Source of the DNA: Tubiluchus corallicola
Taxonomy: Eukaryota; Priapulida; Priapulimorpha; Priapulimorphida; Tubiluchidae
Reading direction: 5' to 3'
Assembly: GCA_030141605.1 (NCBI GenBank)
Contig: JAQGDQ010000387.1
Span: 126,001-190,000, forward strand
Length of the DNA: 64,000 bases
A program made the position numbers and the translations under genes. Below are positions 1-30,464 of the stretch, piece by piece (position 1 is the stretch's first letter; each line of letters opens with the position of its first letter). Below the pieces are notes generated by a model, which searched no databases, had not been told where the DNA came from, and saw only the letters and a list, made by a program, of their open reading frames with translations.

Positions 1-2
1 TC

Positions 3-1508
3 GAAACTGCCATCAAAAAACTAAAGAACAACAAAGCAGCTGGAGAGGACCAAATAACAGCTGAGCTCCTGAAACACGGTAATAAAGGGATAACACAATC
101 AATGACAAAGCTCCTGAACAGCTGCTGGGAACAACAAAAGGTCCCCGAAGATTGGAGAAATGGAGTCATCGTGAAGTTGCCTAAAAAAGGGAACCTGACA
201 GATTGCAATAATTGGAGAGGAATAACTCTGATGTCAATACCTGGAAAAGTCCTGAGTATAGTGCTGCTAGATCGGTTGAGAGATGCTGTTGATATAAGAC
301 TAAGAGAACAACAAGCTGGATTTAGAAAAGGAAGATCATGCTGTGAACAGATATTCACTCTCAGAAACATCATTGAGCAATGTATGGAATTCCAACAGCC
401 CTTATTAATCAATTTTATTGATTTCAAGAAGGCTTTTGACTCTGTTCACAGGCAGTCTCTATGGAAAATTGCTTCTCTGTATGGTATCCCACAGAAATTC
501 ATTTCAACCATCCAGAACTTTTACCAAAACAGCGGCTGTTGTATAAGAACACAAGAGGGAAACACCGAGTATTTCACCATCGAAACTGGAGTCAAGCAGG
601 GTTGCATTATGTCGCCATTCCTGTTCCTACTGACGATTGATTTCATCATGAAGAAGGCGGTTGATGGTAAAGATCTAGGAATGCAATGGAAACAACAACA
701 ACGATTGGCAGATCTGGACTTTGCTGACGATATAGCTCTTCTGGAAACATCAAAAGAAAGCCTGCAACAACTGACCACAAGTATGGAAGAAGTAGCGGGA
801 AAAATTGGATTGAGAATTAGTCAAGAAAAGACCAAAGTTTTGAAAGTGTGGACAAACCAACAGAATGATGTACATATAACAGTGGGAGGCCAAATGGTTA
901 AGAACGTTACCAGTTTTTCATATCTGGGCAGTGTGATGACCTGTAATGGAGGTACAGAAAATGACATCAGGGGGAGAATCGGCAAAGCAACAGCAGTATT
1001 TAGGAAGATGGGAAAAATCTGGACAAGCAAGAAAATTGACATGAAAATCAAACTTCGTCTGTACAACGCCATTGTGCTGCCAACGGCTCTCTATGCCAGC
1101 GAAACCTGGAAAGTCACAGCGGAGTTATCAAAGAAACTGAACGTCTTCCACCAAAAATGCCTTCGAAAGATACTAAAAATCTCCTACCGCGACCATGTCA
1201 CCAACGTAGAAGTTCTTCAACGAGCGCAGTCATTGCGGTTACAAGATATAGTTACAGAGAGAAGAATGAAACTGGCTGGACATATTCTCCGTCTATCAGA
1301 AAGTCGTTACGCCAAAACAGCAGTACAGTGGGAACCACCTGGTGGGAAACGAAAAAGAGGTCGGCCAAAAACAACGTGGCGCAGATCCTTCAAAGAAGAC
1401 CTTCGAGCTGTCAACATACGTTGGGAAAACGTAGAGAACGAAGCCGCCGATAGAACTCAGTGGAAAATGCTGTCTGCCCAATGTGCATCAATGCGCAGGA
1501 AGGACTAA
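3..1508 (+). CDS. Non-LTR retrotransposon (LINE, RTE-like) reverse transcriptase, 5' partial
   Basis: Reverse transcriptase that copies LINE RNA into genomic DNA by target-primed synthesis. The frame is open from base 3 with no stop or frameshift (about 501 codons), so the first ATG at 102 is internal and the 5' end, including any endonuclease domain, lies outside the window. Visible in order: a fingers segment ending NNKAAGEDQITAELL, then DFKKAFDSV (catalytic Asp), GVKQGCIMSPFLF, the catalytic FADD box near bases 719-733, a YLGS thumb motif, and a basic C-terminal segment with GKRKRGRPKTTWRR, common in RTE-type and related LINEs. Short CTAAGGTAAGG-type repeats follow the stop, as often seen at RTE 3' ends. 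The intact frame suggests a fairly young insertion. The clade is my judgement from motifs, not a tree. Confidence 0.9.
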   Translation, partial: ETAIKKLKNNKAAGEDQITAELLKHGNKGITQSMTKLLNSCWEQQKVPEDWRNGVIVKLPKKGNLTDCNNWRGITLMSIPGKVLSIVLLDRLRDAVDIRLREQQAGFRKGRSCCEQIFTLRNIIEQCMEFQQPLLINFIDFKKAFDSVHRQSLWKIASLYGIPQKFISTIQNFYQNSGCCIRTQEGNTEYFTIETGVKQGCIMSPFLFLLTIDFIMKKAVDGKDLGMQWKQQQRLADLDFADDIALLETSKESLQQLTTSMEEVAGKIGLRISQEKTKVLKVWTNQQNDVHITVGGQMVKNVTSFSYLGSVMTCNGGTENDIRGRIGKATAVFRKMGKIWTSKKIDMKIKLRLYNAIVLPTALYASETWKVTAELSKKLNVFHQKCLRKILKISYRDHVTNVEVLQRAQSLRLQDIVTERRMKLAGHILRLSESRYAKTAVQWEPPGGKRKRGRPKTTWRRSFKEDLRAVNIRWENVENEAADRTQWKMLSAQCASMRRKD

Positions 1509-3062
1509 GGTAAGGTCTAAGGTAAGGACTATAACAACCAACTAACTAGGTCAAAATCAAGTTACAGAATGCAGGTGAGAAGCCAACCTGGCACATAAAT
1601 TAGAATCTGCAGGCAGGTCATAACACCTTATATATCATGTGTAAACGTCACTCACATTTAGCCTATTTTTTTTTAAGATTCAGTTGATCTTACATCAAAA
1701 TAAATGTTCATTAAATACAGTTTGTTTAACTGTAAAAATCGTACTTGTATAAGCGTACTAATAAAACACCTGTGGCTTAATAATACAACTTATTGCCACA
1801 ACTGTTTTCGCTTTCATGATGTGTTTTTTGCTTTTTTAAACTAATAATTGCTTTTATTTGAGATATTCTTCTTTTATTAAAAACGAAAAAGTGATTTTGG
1901 CTTATCAAAACTGCGCCCTATGCCAACACTATTGGTGTACTAAAAAATATTGTTATTACAGTCAACGCACGGCTCAAAAGTTTTTAATCATCGGCCATTT
2001 GATGCCGCCAGCATAGCCGCTAATCGCAAAAACGAACCACGAACGAACAATTTTCGTCACTTCCTTTTTCTAAACTTTGTTGATGTTTTGTAACTTGTAT
2101 CAAAGAATATGGACCACAGAAAGTATGGAACATTGCGCAACAGTTCACGCAGTTAGTGTCGCCCTAGCCACCCAGCAGTACGGACTGTTGTTGCAGGAAC
2201 GCTATAGGCTATAGCGCAAACCGTCCTGCACCGGCTGAAAAGTTCTTAATCATCCGCCGTTTGATGCCGCCAGCATAGCTGCAAATCGCAAAAACGAAAT
2301 ACGTAACCATAAATTTCGCTAATTCAGTCCCTCACACTTTGGCTTTGCACGTGGTATTTACTGTTTAACTTTTAGTTTAATTACAGCATTATTTTTGTAA
2401 TTTTATGATTTTTGGAATCATCATCTTAATTATAGATTGGTTATGCTGATCAACCTTTATATCTTATAATAAAATCGACACTTTCGCTGCTTTAACGGTG
2501 CTCAAGATGGGTAGGGTTATTTACGTAAGTAATTTAAGTGTGCTAGGAATATGGCTAGAAGCGTACACCAATTTAAACTGTTTTAAACGTACAAGAGTAT
2601 TTTTCAGCTTGTTCCAATGAGTAACAACGTCCTAAAGCATTTCACAGAAACATGATATTTTTAAGACGTGTGGACATGGCAACGAATGGGAGCAACCATG
2701 ACAAATGGCATGCCAGACCACTTCCTCACTCCATTGTTTAGTAAAAGTTAAATACTGAGTTAAATGTTCCTCAATACATGCAGTGAGGTCATTTATCATA
2801 AGGGATATCTTTAGTATTTTACTTAAAACAGTTATAACTGTATTCGTTTTTTAATAATAGCCTTGTGGCCTTTAATACATTTCTTGTAAACTGTTTTAGA
2901 TGTATCACAATTGTGTGACCACGTGATGGTGATTGATGATTGTGGAATTAGCAGTCGTCACAGTAGTCATCTTCAGACACATGCACCATAAGTAGGGTGC
3001 GTGTGTCTGAAGTGCATACATCCGAAGTACACTCAAGGAAGTTTAGTGATATTAGCTGAATC
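1509..3062. other. Intergenic DNA between the LINE and PEX6
   Basis: No gene is visible here. The first bases are the short-repeat tail of the LINE. The middle holds a diverged direct repeat, listed separately. The last few hundred bases should contain the PEX6 promoter and 5' leader, but I see no convincing TATA box or other core element. An in-frame TGA at 3057-3059 sits just before the PEX6 start codon. Confidence 0.5.
1972..2306. repeat. Diverged direct repeat, two copies of about 75 bp
   Basis: Copies lie at about 1972-2046 and 2232-2306, 260 bp apart. Both contain TTTGATGCCGCCAGCATAGC followed a few bases later by AATCGCAAAAACGAA, with matching flanks that begin GGCT(C/G)AAAAGTT. The repeat may be a segment of an old transposon or a local duplication; I cannot assign a family. 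Confidence 0.75.
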
Positions 3063-21585
<18,523 letters not shown>

Positions 21586-21706
21586 ACAGCAGTGTTTGTA
21601 AATTATGTTTTCACTATATGTGTTATTTTAAATTGTATATTTGATTTTGTGTATAATATGTTGTGACTTTAATATTACAAGTCTATTTTTTTCTATGAGA
21701 CATATA

Positions 21707-21880
21707 CAGTCAAACCTTGTTGTAATGCCAGCCTCGCTTAATGCCAAAATTTCTGTTAAAACAAAATGTCTCTGTTTCCATATTCATGAATGTATTAATG
21801 CACCTCGTTTAAATGCCAAATTCACTTAATGCCTATCTTTTTTGCTGTCCCAAAGTAGGCGGTATAAAGAGGTTTGATTG
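21707..21880. mobile_element. Short mariner-like MITE in or after the PEX6 3' UTR
   Basis: The left end starts CAGTCAAACCTTGTTGTAA; the right end, on the opposite strand, starts CAATCAAACCTCTTTATA. The left end is preceded by TA. CAGT(C/T)AAACCTC ends are typical of Tc1/mariner/pogo-derived MITEs. It lies 122 bp after the PEX6 stop codon, so it may be part of the mature mRNA. Confidence 0.65.
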
Positions 21881-22477
21881 TGCGTAAGAGAGCTACCAAT
21901 AATGATCAGTTTTGTTTAAGTATCTCAGAAAATAATGTTATTGAAAGCCTAACTGAAATTATAATAATTTAAATTATTTTAATGATGACCGTTTTTATTT
22001 TGTGAATAGTTTATAATTGTTTTATTGTGTAATTTTATTGAACAGAAAATGTGAGCTGACTTATAGTTTTCATGTGATTTCTGTCACTTGGCTTGAGAAG
22101 TCTTAGTATGAAGACATAGGCCTAGAATTTATTTATATGATATAGTAATTATTAGAGTTTAATTATGTGACAGCTGCTTACTTTAGGTGGTTCCACAGGA
22201 AGGGGAACAAAAGTAAATAGTTTGGATGACGTTGTAAAATTATTCTGCTGCCATTTCAGTCTTTCTAAATTTTGTAACTTTGTTATTCTTAAATAGATGT
22301 AAACTTAACCTCACAATTTAAAATTGTTTTAATAAATTTCTGGAATAGCAACCATAATCTATAATGCACCTCACTTTGCTGTATACCTTATATGCAAGGT
22401 GAATGTATGCTATAATGTGCAATGCCAGGATTGTTCATCCATTCTGCTTTCATCGAACTCTTATATACAACCTGCAG

Positions 22478-22780
22478 TTTTAATAATCTTAGACAAGTTG
22501 TTGCTTAAAAAAGGATCTGCATAATTATATGTTTATAATGCTGCTCATTCAAGCGGTACTTGGTCTTGGCCTTATCTATGGGCCATATTGCAATCTATCC
22601 TTGGCAAACATTAGTGTCATTTTTGGCCAATTTTAATAATTTTAGACAACTTGTTGTAATAAAGAGTCTGCATAATTGCAGTAGGTGTTTATAATGCTGC
22701 TCATTCAAGCAGCCATTGATCTTATCAAAGGGTCATACGAAATCTGTCTTTGGCGAAACATTAATATTACTTTTGGCCAA
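22478..22780. repeat. 153-bp tandem duplication, two diverged copies
   Basis: Copies at 22478-22630 and 22631-22780 share TTTATAATGCTGCTCATTCA, end with TTTTGGCCAA, and are about 80 percent alike by eye. They adjoin with no spacer. Confidence 0.85.
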
Positions 22781-24149
22781 TAGGTGGCGATGAAAATTCT
22801 ACACAACACGTGCAAAAACAAGAACCAGTTACTTGTGAGCCGCTCTGAAATCTTGGTAGCTTGACGATGTAAGAGTAATATACTTCCAATTTGTTTTTAA
22901 TAATACTTAATTTTTTGAAGTGTTGCGCTTATTCTGAACAGAAGTCATGCTGTTGTAGTTTTTCGGATTTTCGTTTTTAAAGATATCAGAAATTTCACGA
23001 TCTTGGCCTGTTCAAGTTTTTTTTTATAAAAATTTTGGCTGTAGCTATGGCCTGAGCTGTTAATAAGGTAGCTGTATGTGGTGAGGATTTATTAGCTCGC
23101 TGCCTTTACTCAAGGTATACATTATATTTGAAAACAATAGCCACCTTATCTATCTTAAGTTAAGCAATGCCATGCCTGGTCTGTAATTGTTGGAAAACCT
23201 ATTTCACGGGTTTTCACTTAGCTAATTTGCCCTCATTTGATAATAAACCAGATGTAAACTTCACAACTGTCTATAGTAAGTAACTGCTGCCTGCATGCAG
23301 TGTGCCAAACAGTCTGTAAAAATCATATGAGTGATTGAAGGTATTGCCTTGGTTTTCGTCTTTTCTAAATCCTTTTATGGCCTTTTGTTCTTTCTCCATC
23401 GTTGCTCCTTTTATCAGAGAAAATTAATACATTGAAAAAGTTGTTAACTGGTTTTGTTGTGGTGCTGCACTTTGGAATTCTGCTGCCTAGTAGTAGTACA
23501 GATTTTGTATTACTGTAAAACAATCGTTGTGTATTAATCTATTTCTATGTATTTCATCTGCAATAGTTACACCACCTGTACACAATTTCTTCCCGAGGCC
23601 TCTTTATCAGTGGTTACTGTGGCTAAAGGTTTTACTTTTTTGTCTCTGATAATAAATTCGTCCCATCCATCGATTAATTCATCTTATCTAAAACTTTTAT
23701 TCTATTGCAGAAATATAGCAATCTGCTAGTTGTTCATGTTTGGTCGATTAGTGACTGATTTAAAAAAAGGAATAGCAGTGCTTTTCTCTTGTGGCTGGAG
23801 GTGCTAGGTCTACTTTATTTTCTCCAGTAATGAGGTAAAAAATGGACCACTTTTTATTAAACAGTAAGAGGAAAACAAAATAATGAATGACCTTTCCTAG
23901 ATGGAAATTTTTCCTCATAGCTAGGGCTCTCACATTTACACATGTAAACGGGAGCGTTTAGTTTAGCCCCTCTAAACGATTTTCGTAAATGATAACGTTT
24001 TCTTTTAGCTTACTTGTGGAATGATGTCACAATGATAGCAATAATGTAGTTTGCTAAGTGTACATAAGTGTACTTGTATTAAGACTGTACAATTAAGTGG
24101 ACTTGTTGCTGCCCGCATATATGCTTGTTGCTTCAACTCGCTTGTAAAT

Positions 24150-24598
24150 TAAACTCATATCTCAGTTTGCTGGACTTCGCTTTTACGGATGTCTGAAAAT
24201 TTTGGGCAAAATCTGGTCCATAGAAAGTTCCACAAACTACGGACACAGCCCTTTATCTCGCGAGCTGACCGCTAGTTGAGAGGCCGTCACTTTGTTTACA
24301 TCCAAAAAGCATGCAACAACACGTGTAGCTTGTATGTCAGCGTGTTTAGTGGTTTAATTAGCAGGTGTAAGTGGTTTAGAGTCAATTATGTGGAGTTGTT
24401 TGAGTCAATTGCCAATAGTTTTCATGCACTTTTGCATAAGAGCGGCCCGTACTAGACAATTAGGCAATTGATTCCATGTTACCGTGAGTCTAATACATGG
24501 CACTTACTATATTAGCTTAGTATCGGAAAATACGGGCAATCGGCAAATTCGGACTGACGCCTCCCTGCTTTTGTCTAGCAAACCGAGATATGAGTATA
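24150..24598. mobile_element. TIR element with CTCATATCTCAGTTTGC ends (family member A)
   Basis: About 449 bp with inverted ends ACTCATATCTC(A/G)GTTTGC next to TA. Its interior, including GCTGACCGCTAGTTG and GCCGTCACTTTGTTTACATC, matches the element at 58472-58864 (opposite orientation) along its length, and the centre of the hAT-bounded element at 54978-55445. Non-autonomous. Confidence 0.75.
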
Positions 24599-25224
24599 TT
24601 AAGGTAACTCATGCCCAGGCTGCTGCTGTTTTCTACTCAAAGGCTGTCACCATTAATGATTAAGTTGCTATGCTTTCCAACCTGGAATGTGCAATGTTGA
24701 GGGAAATGTTTGGCTAAATTGGTTCATAAGTTTCACGTTATATACAACGTACATACATTATAAGTCTCAAACAAGAATGTGCCAAGGCAATGGTTTAATA
24801 ACTAGTAACTACAGATGATGAATCATTGTTAGACTTAACATAAATATCAGAAAAACAAAACAAATTAAAAGCTCGTTTCCGGTAATTATTATAGTGTTTC
24901 TTGCTGGTCAGGTTACTGTAACTAATAGCTAATTAGTTCAATAGCGGTGGCGGTAATTAAATGTAATGTATAGATGCTAGAATGACCATGCATTTTGACA
25001 CGGGTCATACAGTTAAAAAAGTACATGTTATCATTTCCAAGTAATTTTAATTAATTGTGATAAATAACGAATTTATTCCCATCATTTAGACACTAATTTA
25101 TATCTCTCCATCCCCATATACATGTATATTTGACTACATCGTGTATACGAGATCATTTCGTTCAGCGAGCATTGTGTAAACATTTAGCAAACTTAATAAA
25201 TATGACAGCCTGACTCGTAGCCAT

Positions 25225-25410
25225 AGAATGATGGTTTTGTGTTTTTTGTGTTTGTTTTGTTGGGTGGTGGTTTGTGGCTCATCTTCAATCATCAAGCGCA
25301 CGAGCATGCTCACTCAGTGTTTTTGTTTTGTTGTGTGTTTTGTTGTGGGGGGGTGGTTTTGGTGTGTTTGGTTGTGTTGTGTTGGTTGTGTTTGTTTGTG
25401 TCTTTTTCTG
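25225..25410. repeat. GT-rich low-complexity tract
   Basis: A run of about 185 bp made almost only of G and T on the plus strand (TTTTGTGTTTGTTTTG, GTTGTGTTGGTTGTG), broken by one mixed stretch. The open frames it produces on both strands are compositional. Confidence 0.85.
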
Positions 25411-25587
25411 CATTTCTCACACTGATCATATTTATGGAACAGGTGCTTAGATGGTTCACGCGCCAGTCTATCTGTTTACTGAACTGTCGAGACCATAGCT
25501 GCCATGCAGTGGCTTTGTATGGACAAGCACCATCACAATGTAGAGGGGGGAGGGTCGAAAGTAAAGGGCATTTCACTCCCGTAAAGG

Positions 25588-25680
25588 CACGACTCCATGT
25601 GTACGTAATGTGATATGTGTGATCGGTATTCATTTGAACGCTGTTGCTATCATCCGAATACGCATCACACAGCAATATGC
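25588..25680 (-). repeat. Dispersed repeat, partner of 15436-15545
   Basis: The reverse complement contains GCGTATTCGGATGATAGC and GATCACACATATCAC, matching the plus-strand copy in PEX6 intron 8. A weaker partial match may lie near 26025-26065. Confidence 0.6.
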
Positions 25681-26151
25681 AGACGGAAACCGCCGTTGCG
25701 TAGGTGATTATAATGAGTTTTCAAGTTTCCGGTGTCCATTTTCGCTGTTTAGCTTTCTGAAAATTCTAGTTAGGTGAGTTTTGGTCTCTTTTGGACCTAT
25801 GAACAATAATATTTTTACTATTTGAATTTTTGATACATGGAAGAAGCATATAGTTATATGTTGTGTGCATCTAACTGCAGTATCATTAATGGATGATACG
25901 TGCCGTATTGTTCTCTCCCCTGCAAAATGCAGTGTGTACCCAAAACCTGTACTTTCTTTTGAATTTTTCCATCAAATAAGTTATAATGCCGCAGCTGTAA
26001 TTACGATGTTTAAATTTAAGATCGCAGATCATGCATTACATGCACACGGAGTCGTAGCTTTGCACTATCCAGTATCCATTTCAAAATTCCTTAGTGTGGA
26101 GAAAACAACTTTTTACAACTATGCTATTTTTCTTTTCCAAAGGAGGCAGTT

Positions 26152-28809
26152 ATGCTGATAAAACATCCAAACACAACCCGGAGGAGAGGCGGGATTGTTC
26201 TAGGAGGATTCCTAGCTTTCGAAGGTGTACTTCTTCTTGGAAGTGCCTACTGGTATTTCAAGATGGTCGACAGCCAAGGTGAGAGCATGACGCTATATAA
26301 GTTTCATGGACTCTTTTCTTCTGACAAGTACTTGTCTTTTGCAAAAGGACAGGGAGACATAGTTTGGCTCTATGAAGCTGCATTCTAAGCTATTGAACTA
26401 GTCCTTGGATTGATGATATTTTCAAATTTTATCCAATTTTGTTATTTGATTTCCTAAATTCTTTTCATAAATAATGTATCAGTCTCTAATGCACCAAAGC
26501 GACCAGCGCCTGCATTTAAACCTAGTTTGAAGAATTAATTCAGTGAAACCGCTATTTTTTGCTGCTCTTCAGTTCATTTTGCTGTATTTGTGTCTCTCAG
26601 TTTGATGGCACACCTGTTAAATGTTAATAAGTTTGCTACGTTTTTTCTTTCATTTAAGATTTTAAGAATCGATTTTAAGGCCGTCTGCTTGCCTTATCAT
26701 GTGTTTACTTTCCTTGTTTACTACCTTTGCCTGTGCCAGTTAATGACTATTTTCACTTTGTTGTTGTCCTAAACATTGCTACAAGTGGGGTAGTGTCATA
26801 ATAGGCTAAACGCCCGTTTTGTTCTGCATAGTAACTAGTAAGCATGCATATATACATTACATTATTTGAATTAAATTAACGATACAGTAGTTTGTGTAAA
26901 TCTTTCTGTATAGGTTTGCCACTGTTTTAACTCCTGCAAGAGTGCAGATAAAACTTTGGTGTAACAGTGATTTAAAATCCTGAAGGAGAAATCAGTCACT
27001 CAAAGTTTTAAATTTATTGACATTTTACCTCCTTGCTGTTTATGTGTGTTATATTGTAATTCATTTTACTTGTGCTAAATGTTGGTGCTGATTTACATTT
27101 TGACCTGAAAACTTTTACTTTATTTCAGAATATAGAAAGAAGATTTTCAATCGATGGCCGAAAGTTTCAAATGGTAGGCTATCCCATTTGACAGTATACC
27201 TCATGCTTATCTGTTATTTACCATACAGTCGACTGTAAGATAAGTCGAACTAGTGATTCACTCTCTATAACATCATCCTTTTACTCTGTGTCCAATACTG
27301 CACGATTAATGGTTAGTAAGGTTTTTACTCATTCTTACCAAGGATTAAAAAGGTATAATAAAAAGTTCTTTTTGGACACATATTCATTCTCTTGTAACAT
27401 TAGTGATTGTTATGTGTGTGAACTATATACTCTTGAAATATTATAATTGTAATTGTAATTTTTTAACTGAGTAGTCAGCTTTTGTAATAGACATAATTGA
27501 CATGTTTTTTCTTTGTGAAATAATGCATGTAAGATAGTACCATGCTCTCACATTTCATTGTCATCTACGTTTAGTATGTAACTCTGCAATGGGTCACTTT
27601 ACTTTGGGTGGCCTGTACATTATGCACTGGTCTTTCCACCTTGTACAGGTCTCTCTAGCCAATTTATTATGTTGTATCTTTTTTATTATATTAATTTTTT
27701 GTGGCTAAAATAAATAAATATCAAATATATATCTTAATATTATAAACTTGAATGTTAATAAAGGTATGTAAATATAGGTAACAGTACCCATAAAAGTTCG
27801 TAGAAAACTATCCAGCGTGTGATTAACACATGAGAAAGTCTGCTACTCATATGTGCAAAATTAAACATTACATTAGTTACAACTGGGTAAGCTCATATTG
27901 CATTTAAAGCACAAGAAAACCATCCACTTACATAAAGCTTAAAAATTCATCTTGAATTTTTTATATAAAGATTTTTACGCTGTATATAACATATAAATCT
28001 AAACTCCCGCGATGATTGTTAGATGCAGCCATTTTGACGACAGGTCATTTGAAACACGTTTAAATAACATTGTGTAAAGTTTGAAACAATAATCAGAGCA
28101 TCTGTGTCACACACATCATTAACTGAGTAAAATTTTAAATTACTATATCTTGTCAATAAGATTAAAAATACTTTTTTGGTAAGTAAGTGGTGCACCCTGG
28201 AGGGTGAGTCAGCGACGTTTTACCAATTGATGAAATAATTAATAATTTTCTTTTCTAGTTACATAAGTCTTTCTAGCAGGTAAGCGAGAAGCTAAGTAAT
28301 ATAGATTTGCATGGAAAGTTTTTGGGACATAATTTAACATTGCCTTTTCTTCCCCTGATTTGCGTTTGCATAGTGACGTCATATAATGGCGACTTCAGAA
28401 CAGTATTGCAAGAGATTTAAAATGAACACAAACAAAAATTTCTTTCAGTGTGAGTACGATATATGTATAAAATTGCTCTGAAGTAATATAATTTTTAAGG
28501 TGATTTTTCTGGAACCAACTTCATGTACCCTTTTCTTGTCCTTTAATGTTATAGACAAAATATAGATTTCTACATTGACTGTTTTTGAGCACTGGTTTGA
28601 GTCTACACAGTTTTTAATGAAACCCACCAGGTATGCAAAATTAAAACAGGTTTATAATTGTCTTTGCTGAACTTTAGTAATGATTACAAATTATTTTTGT
28701 TGCAGTTTTTTATATGACATGTGACTACTCGGGCAGTAAGAAGTGGAAGAATTTACGAAAAGACGATTACGCAGCATGGGGTGTTCGAGATCCTCTGGGC
28801 AGGTGGTAA
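26152..28809 (+). CDS. CEBPZOS: CEBPZOS-like small mitochondrial membrane protein, 3 exons
   Basis: Exons 26152-26278, 27129-27173 and 28706-28809, GT-AG with phase 1 at both junctions, give 91 codons. The N-terminus is basic (KHPNTTRRRG), followed by one hydrophobic segment (IVLGGFLAFEGVLLLGSAYW, residues about 15-34) and a charged tail: EYRKKIFNRWPKVSNVFYM, then YSGSKKW and WGVRDPLGRW. Human CEBPZOS (80 aa) has the same plan: short basic start, one membrane helix ending YF..KM..SQ, then (F/Y)R...... P.....VYY....SG...., so I assign this family with fair confidence. In mammals it is a mitochondrial membrane protein of little-known function. The 45-bp middle exon is easy to miss. The ATG is the first in the exon; an upstream non-coding exon is possible because CCAAAG|GAGGC just before it looks like an acceptor. 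Confidence 0.75.
27900..28345. repeat. Dispersed repeat, copy 1 (partner at 61790-62215)
   Basis: Lies in intron 2 of the CEBPZOS-like gene. Shared landmarks with the copy in MTIF2 intron 12: GCAGCCATTTTGAC, ATCTTGTCAATAAGAT, GTGGTGCACCCTGG and GCATGGAAAGTTTTTGGGAC. Both copies have the same orientation. No coding potential is seen. Confidence 0.75.
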
Positions 28810-30464
28810 CATGTGATGCTTGCATCTTCCCTTCCTCTACCCAAGGCTAATAGGACTCGCCAGATGCAATAAGTGTGTCAGCAAGGATAATAGTTGTGTT
28901 AGTTGGCTGCTGTATAACAGTGATAAAAAATGCCTAGTGTGAACCACTACTGCTGCACATTGTGTGAACAGGTCTATTGCATATTTTTGAGTGTCTGTTG
29001 CATATCAAGTGTCCATTGGAAAAACTAATGTATTGAGGACACTCTAGGTTTGTTGTGGGTAGAAGGTTAAAGATATGCAAGAGCTAGAACTCGACAAAAT
29101 CGAACTCGTTTTGATCAATTGTTCTGTATCTCGAAAAGATGGGGGCATGAATATTGTTGAATCATCATTATAGAGCTTAATTCTCTACCGAGTGTCTGCT
29201 ACTGATGTCAGTGTACTGAGGAACACACTAAGCTTTCTGCATAGCATGAAGAGCAAGAATTTTCTAGAGTTGAACATTCTGTGATAATTATTCTGCATCT
29301 AGCAATAGATAGTGGTTTGTAGAATAGTTTTTGCCAAAGCGAAGTGATTGGAGTTGGTTGTGAGTGCTTGCTGTGTACAGCACTCAGAACACTATATTTT
29401 TATGACACTGCCGTTTGTTAGCGTGGTTTGCATATGATTAAACAGATAAATTTTTATTTATTGTTATTAAATTATGAGAGTGCTGTCATATGTACTCTAT
29501 GATACATGTTTGTACCGAATGCTGGTATTGCAAGACCTAAAACTGCTGTTTCTTTAGTCAAGATTGAAAGTGGTATTACTTGGCCCACTTGCTGCATGTA
29601 AACTTTGCAAGAACAAAGTGAAAAGGCTTTGTTGTTCTGTTAACTTTAGCAGTGTGTTAATTTGGGTTTTGACAATGTATTTTTTATATGGTGGCTTTTG
29701 TTAAATGGGCTCAGTATTTTGAATTTTAGAAGTTATTGAACGTCCATTTATTATACACCATTATGTTGAAATTTATAATGCAATTAGACAAATTATAACT
29801 GTCTTGAAGCTCATTTAGTTTAATCATTGTTGTTTTTATAATTTTTTTATGATTGACAAATAACTGTGTAAGAAACATTTCAGATAAATAGGCACAAATG
29901 GCAAATTTAACTGTTAAAGCTGATTGAATAAATTATTAATTTAACTGGTTTTTTTTCCTGTATAAATGCTTAGTGTATTTTAGTTTGTTTAAATTTGTAA
30001 TCATTAATGTTAGTTTCCAAGACTTAGTACATGTATTGAGCAGAACAAACTGATATTAAGCACATAAGTAGATGTAGCAGCAAAATTAAAGATTTAAACT
30101 TAGGATTTCAAAAAAAATAAAACGTGTTGTAAAAAGTTTTTAAAACAAATAATGTTCAAAGGAGAAGTAAATACTTCTGCAATATTGGGCACTAGAAACA
30201 ATAATTATTGTTATTAGTTTAATTCTATCAAAATCCTGCTGTCAGGAACATAATGTCCTATCAGGAGTATAACGTACATCTTTTCTTGTTCCTTCGCGAG
30301 AAGGCGCCACGAGCCGAAATGATTTTGATACTAGTAAACAATAGCGCGTGCTGCGAATATGTGGTCTTTCCCAAATTAATGGTTATTTTGTTGCGTGGAC
30401 TTTCGATTTTTAATACATTTTAACTGAATATGACAATGACCTGACACAATTTTATTATTTGTTA
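28810..30464. other. Intergenic DNA between the CEBPZOS-like gene and BABAM2
   Basis: Contains the 3' UTR of the CEBPZOS-like gene; a candidate poly(A) signal AATAAA lies near 29930. The final 150 bp should hold the BABAM2 promoter and leader. No gene or repeat is recognised in this stretch. Confidence 0.5.

Larger units (their letters stand above)
21586..26151. other. Intergenic DNA between PEX6 and the CEBPZOS-like gene
   Basis: Includes the PEX6 3' UTR; a possible poly(A) signal AATAAA lies near 22330. The rest holds MITEs at 21707-21880 and 24150-24598, a tandem duplication at 22478-22780, a GT-rich tract at 25225-25410 and the inverted repeat copy at 25588-25680. No protein-coding gene is recognised. 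The small open frames here have no recognisable domains. Confidence 0.6.

Noticed and set aside
25228-25675. Cys/Val-rich plus frames and a 121-aa minus frame
   Set aside because: They come from the GT-rich tract and a dispersed repeat.
27224-27260. Possible mariner-like left end (CAGTCGACTGTAAGATAAG)
   Set aside because: TA precedes it and the motif is suggestive, but I could not find a matching right end.
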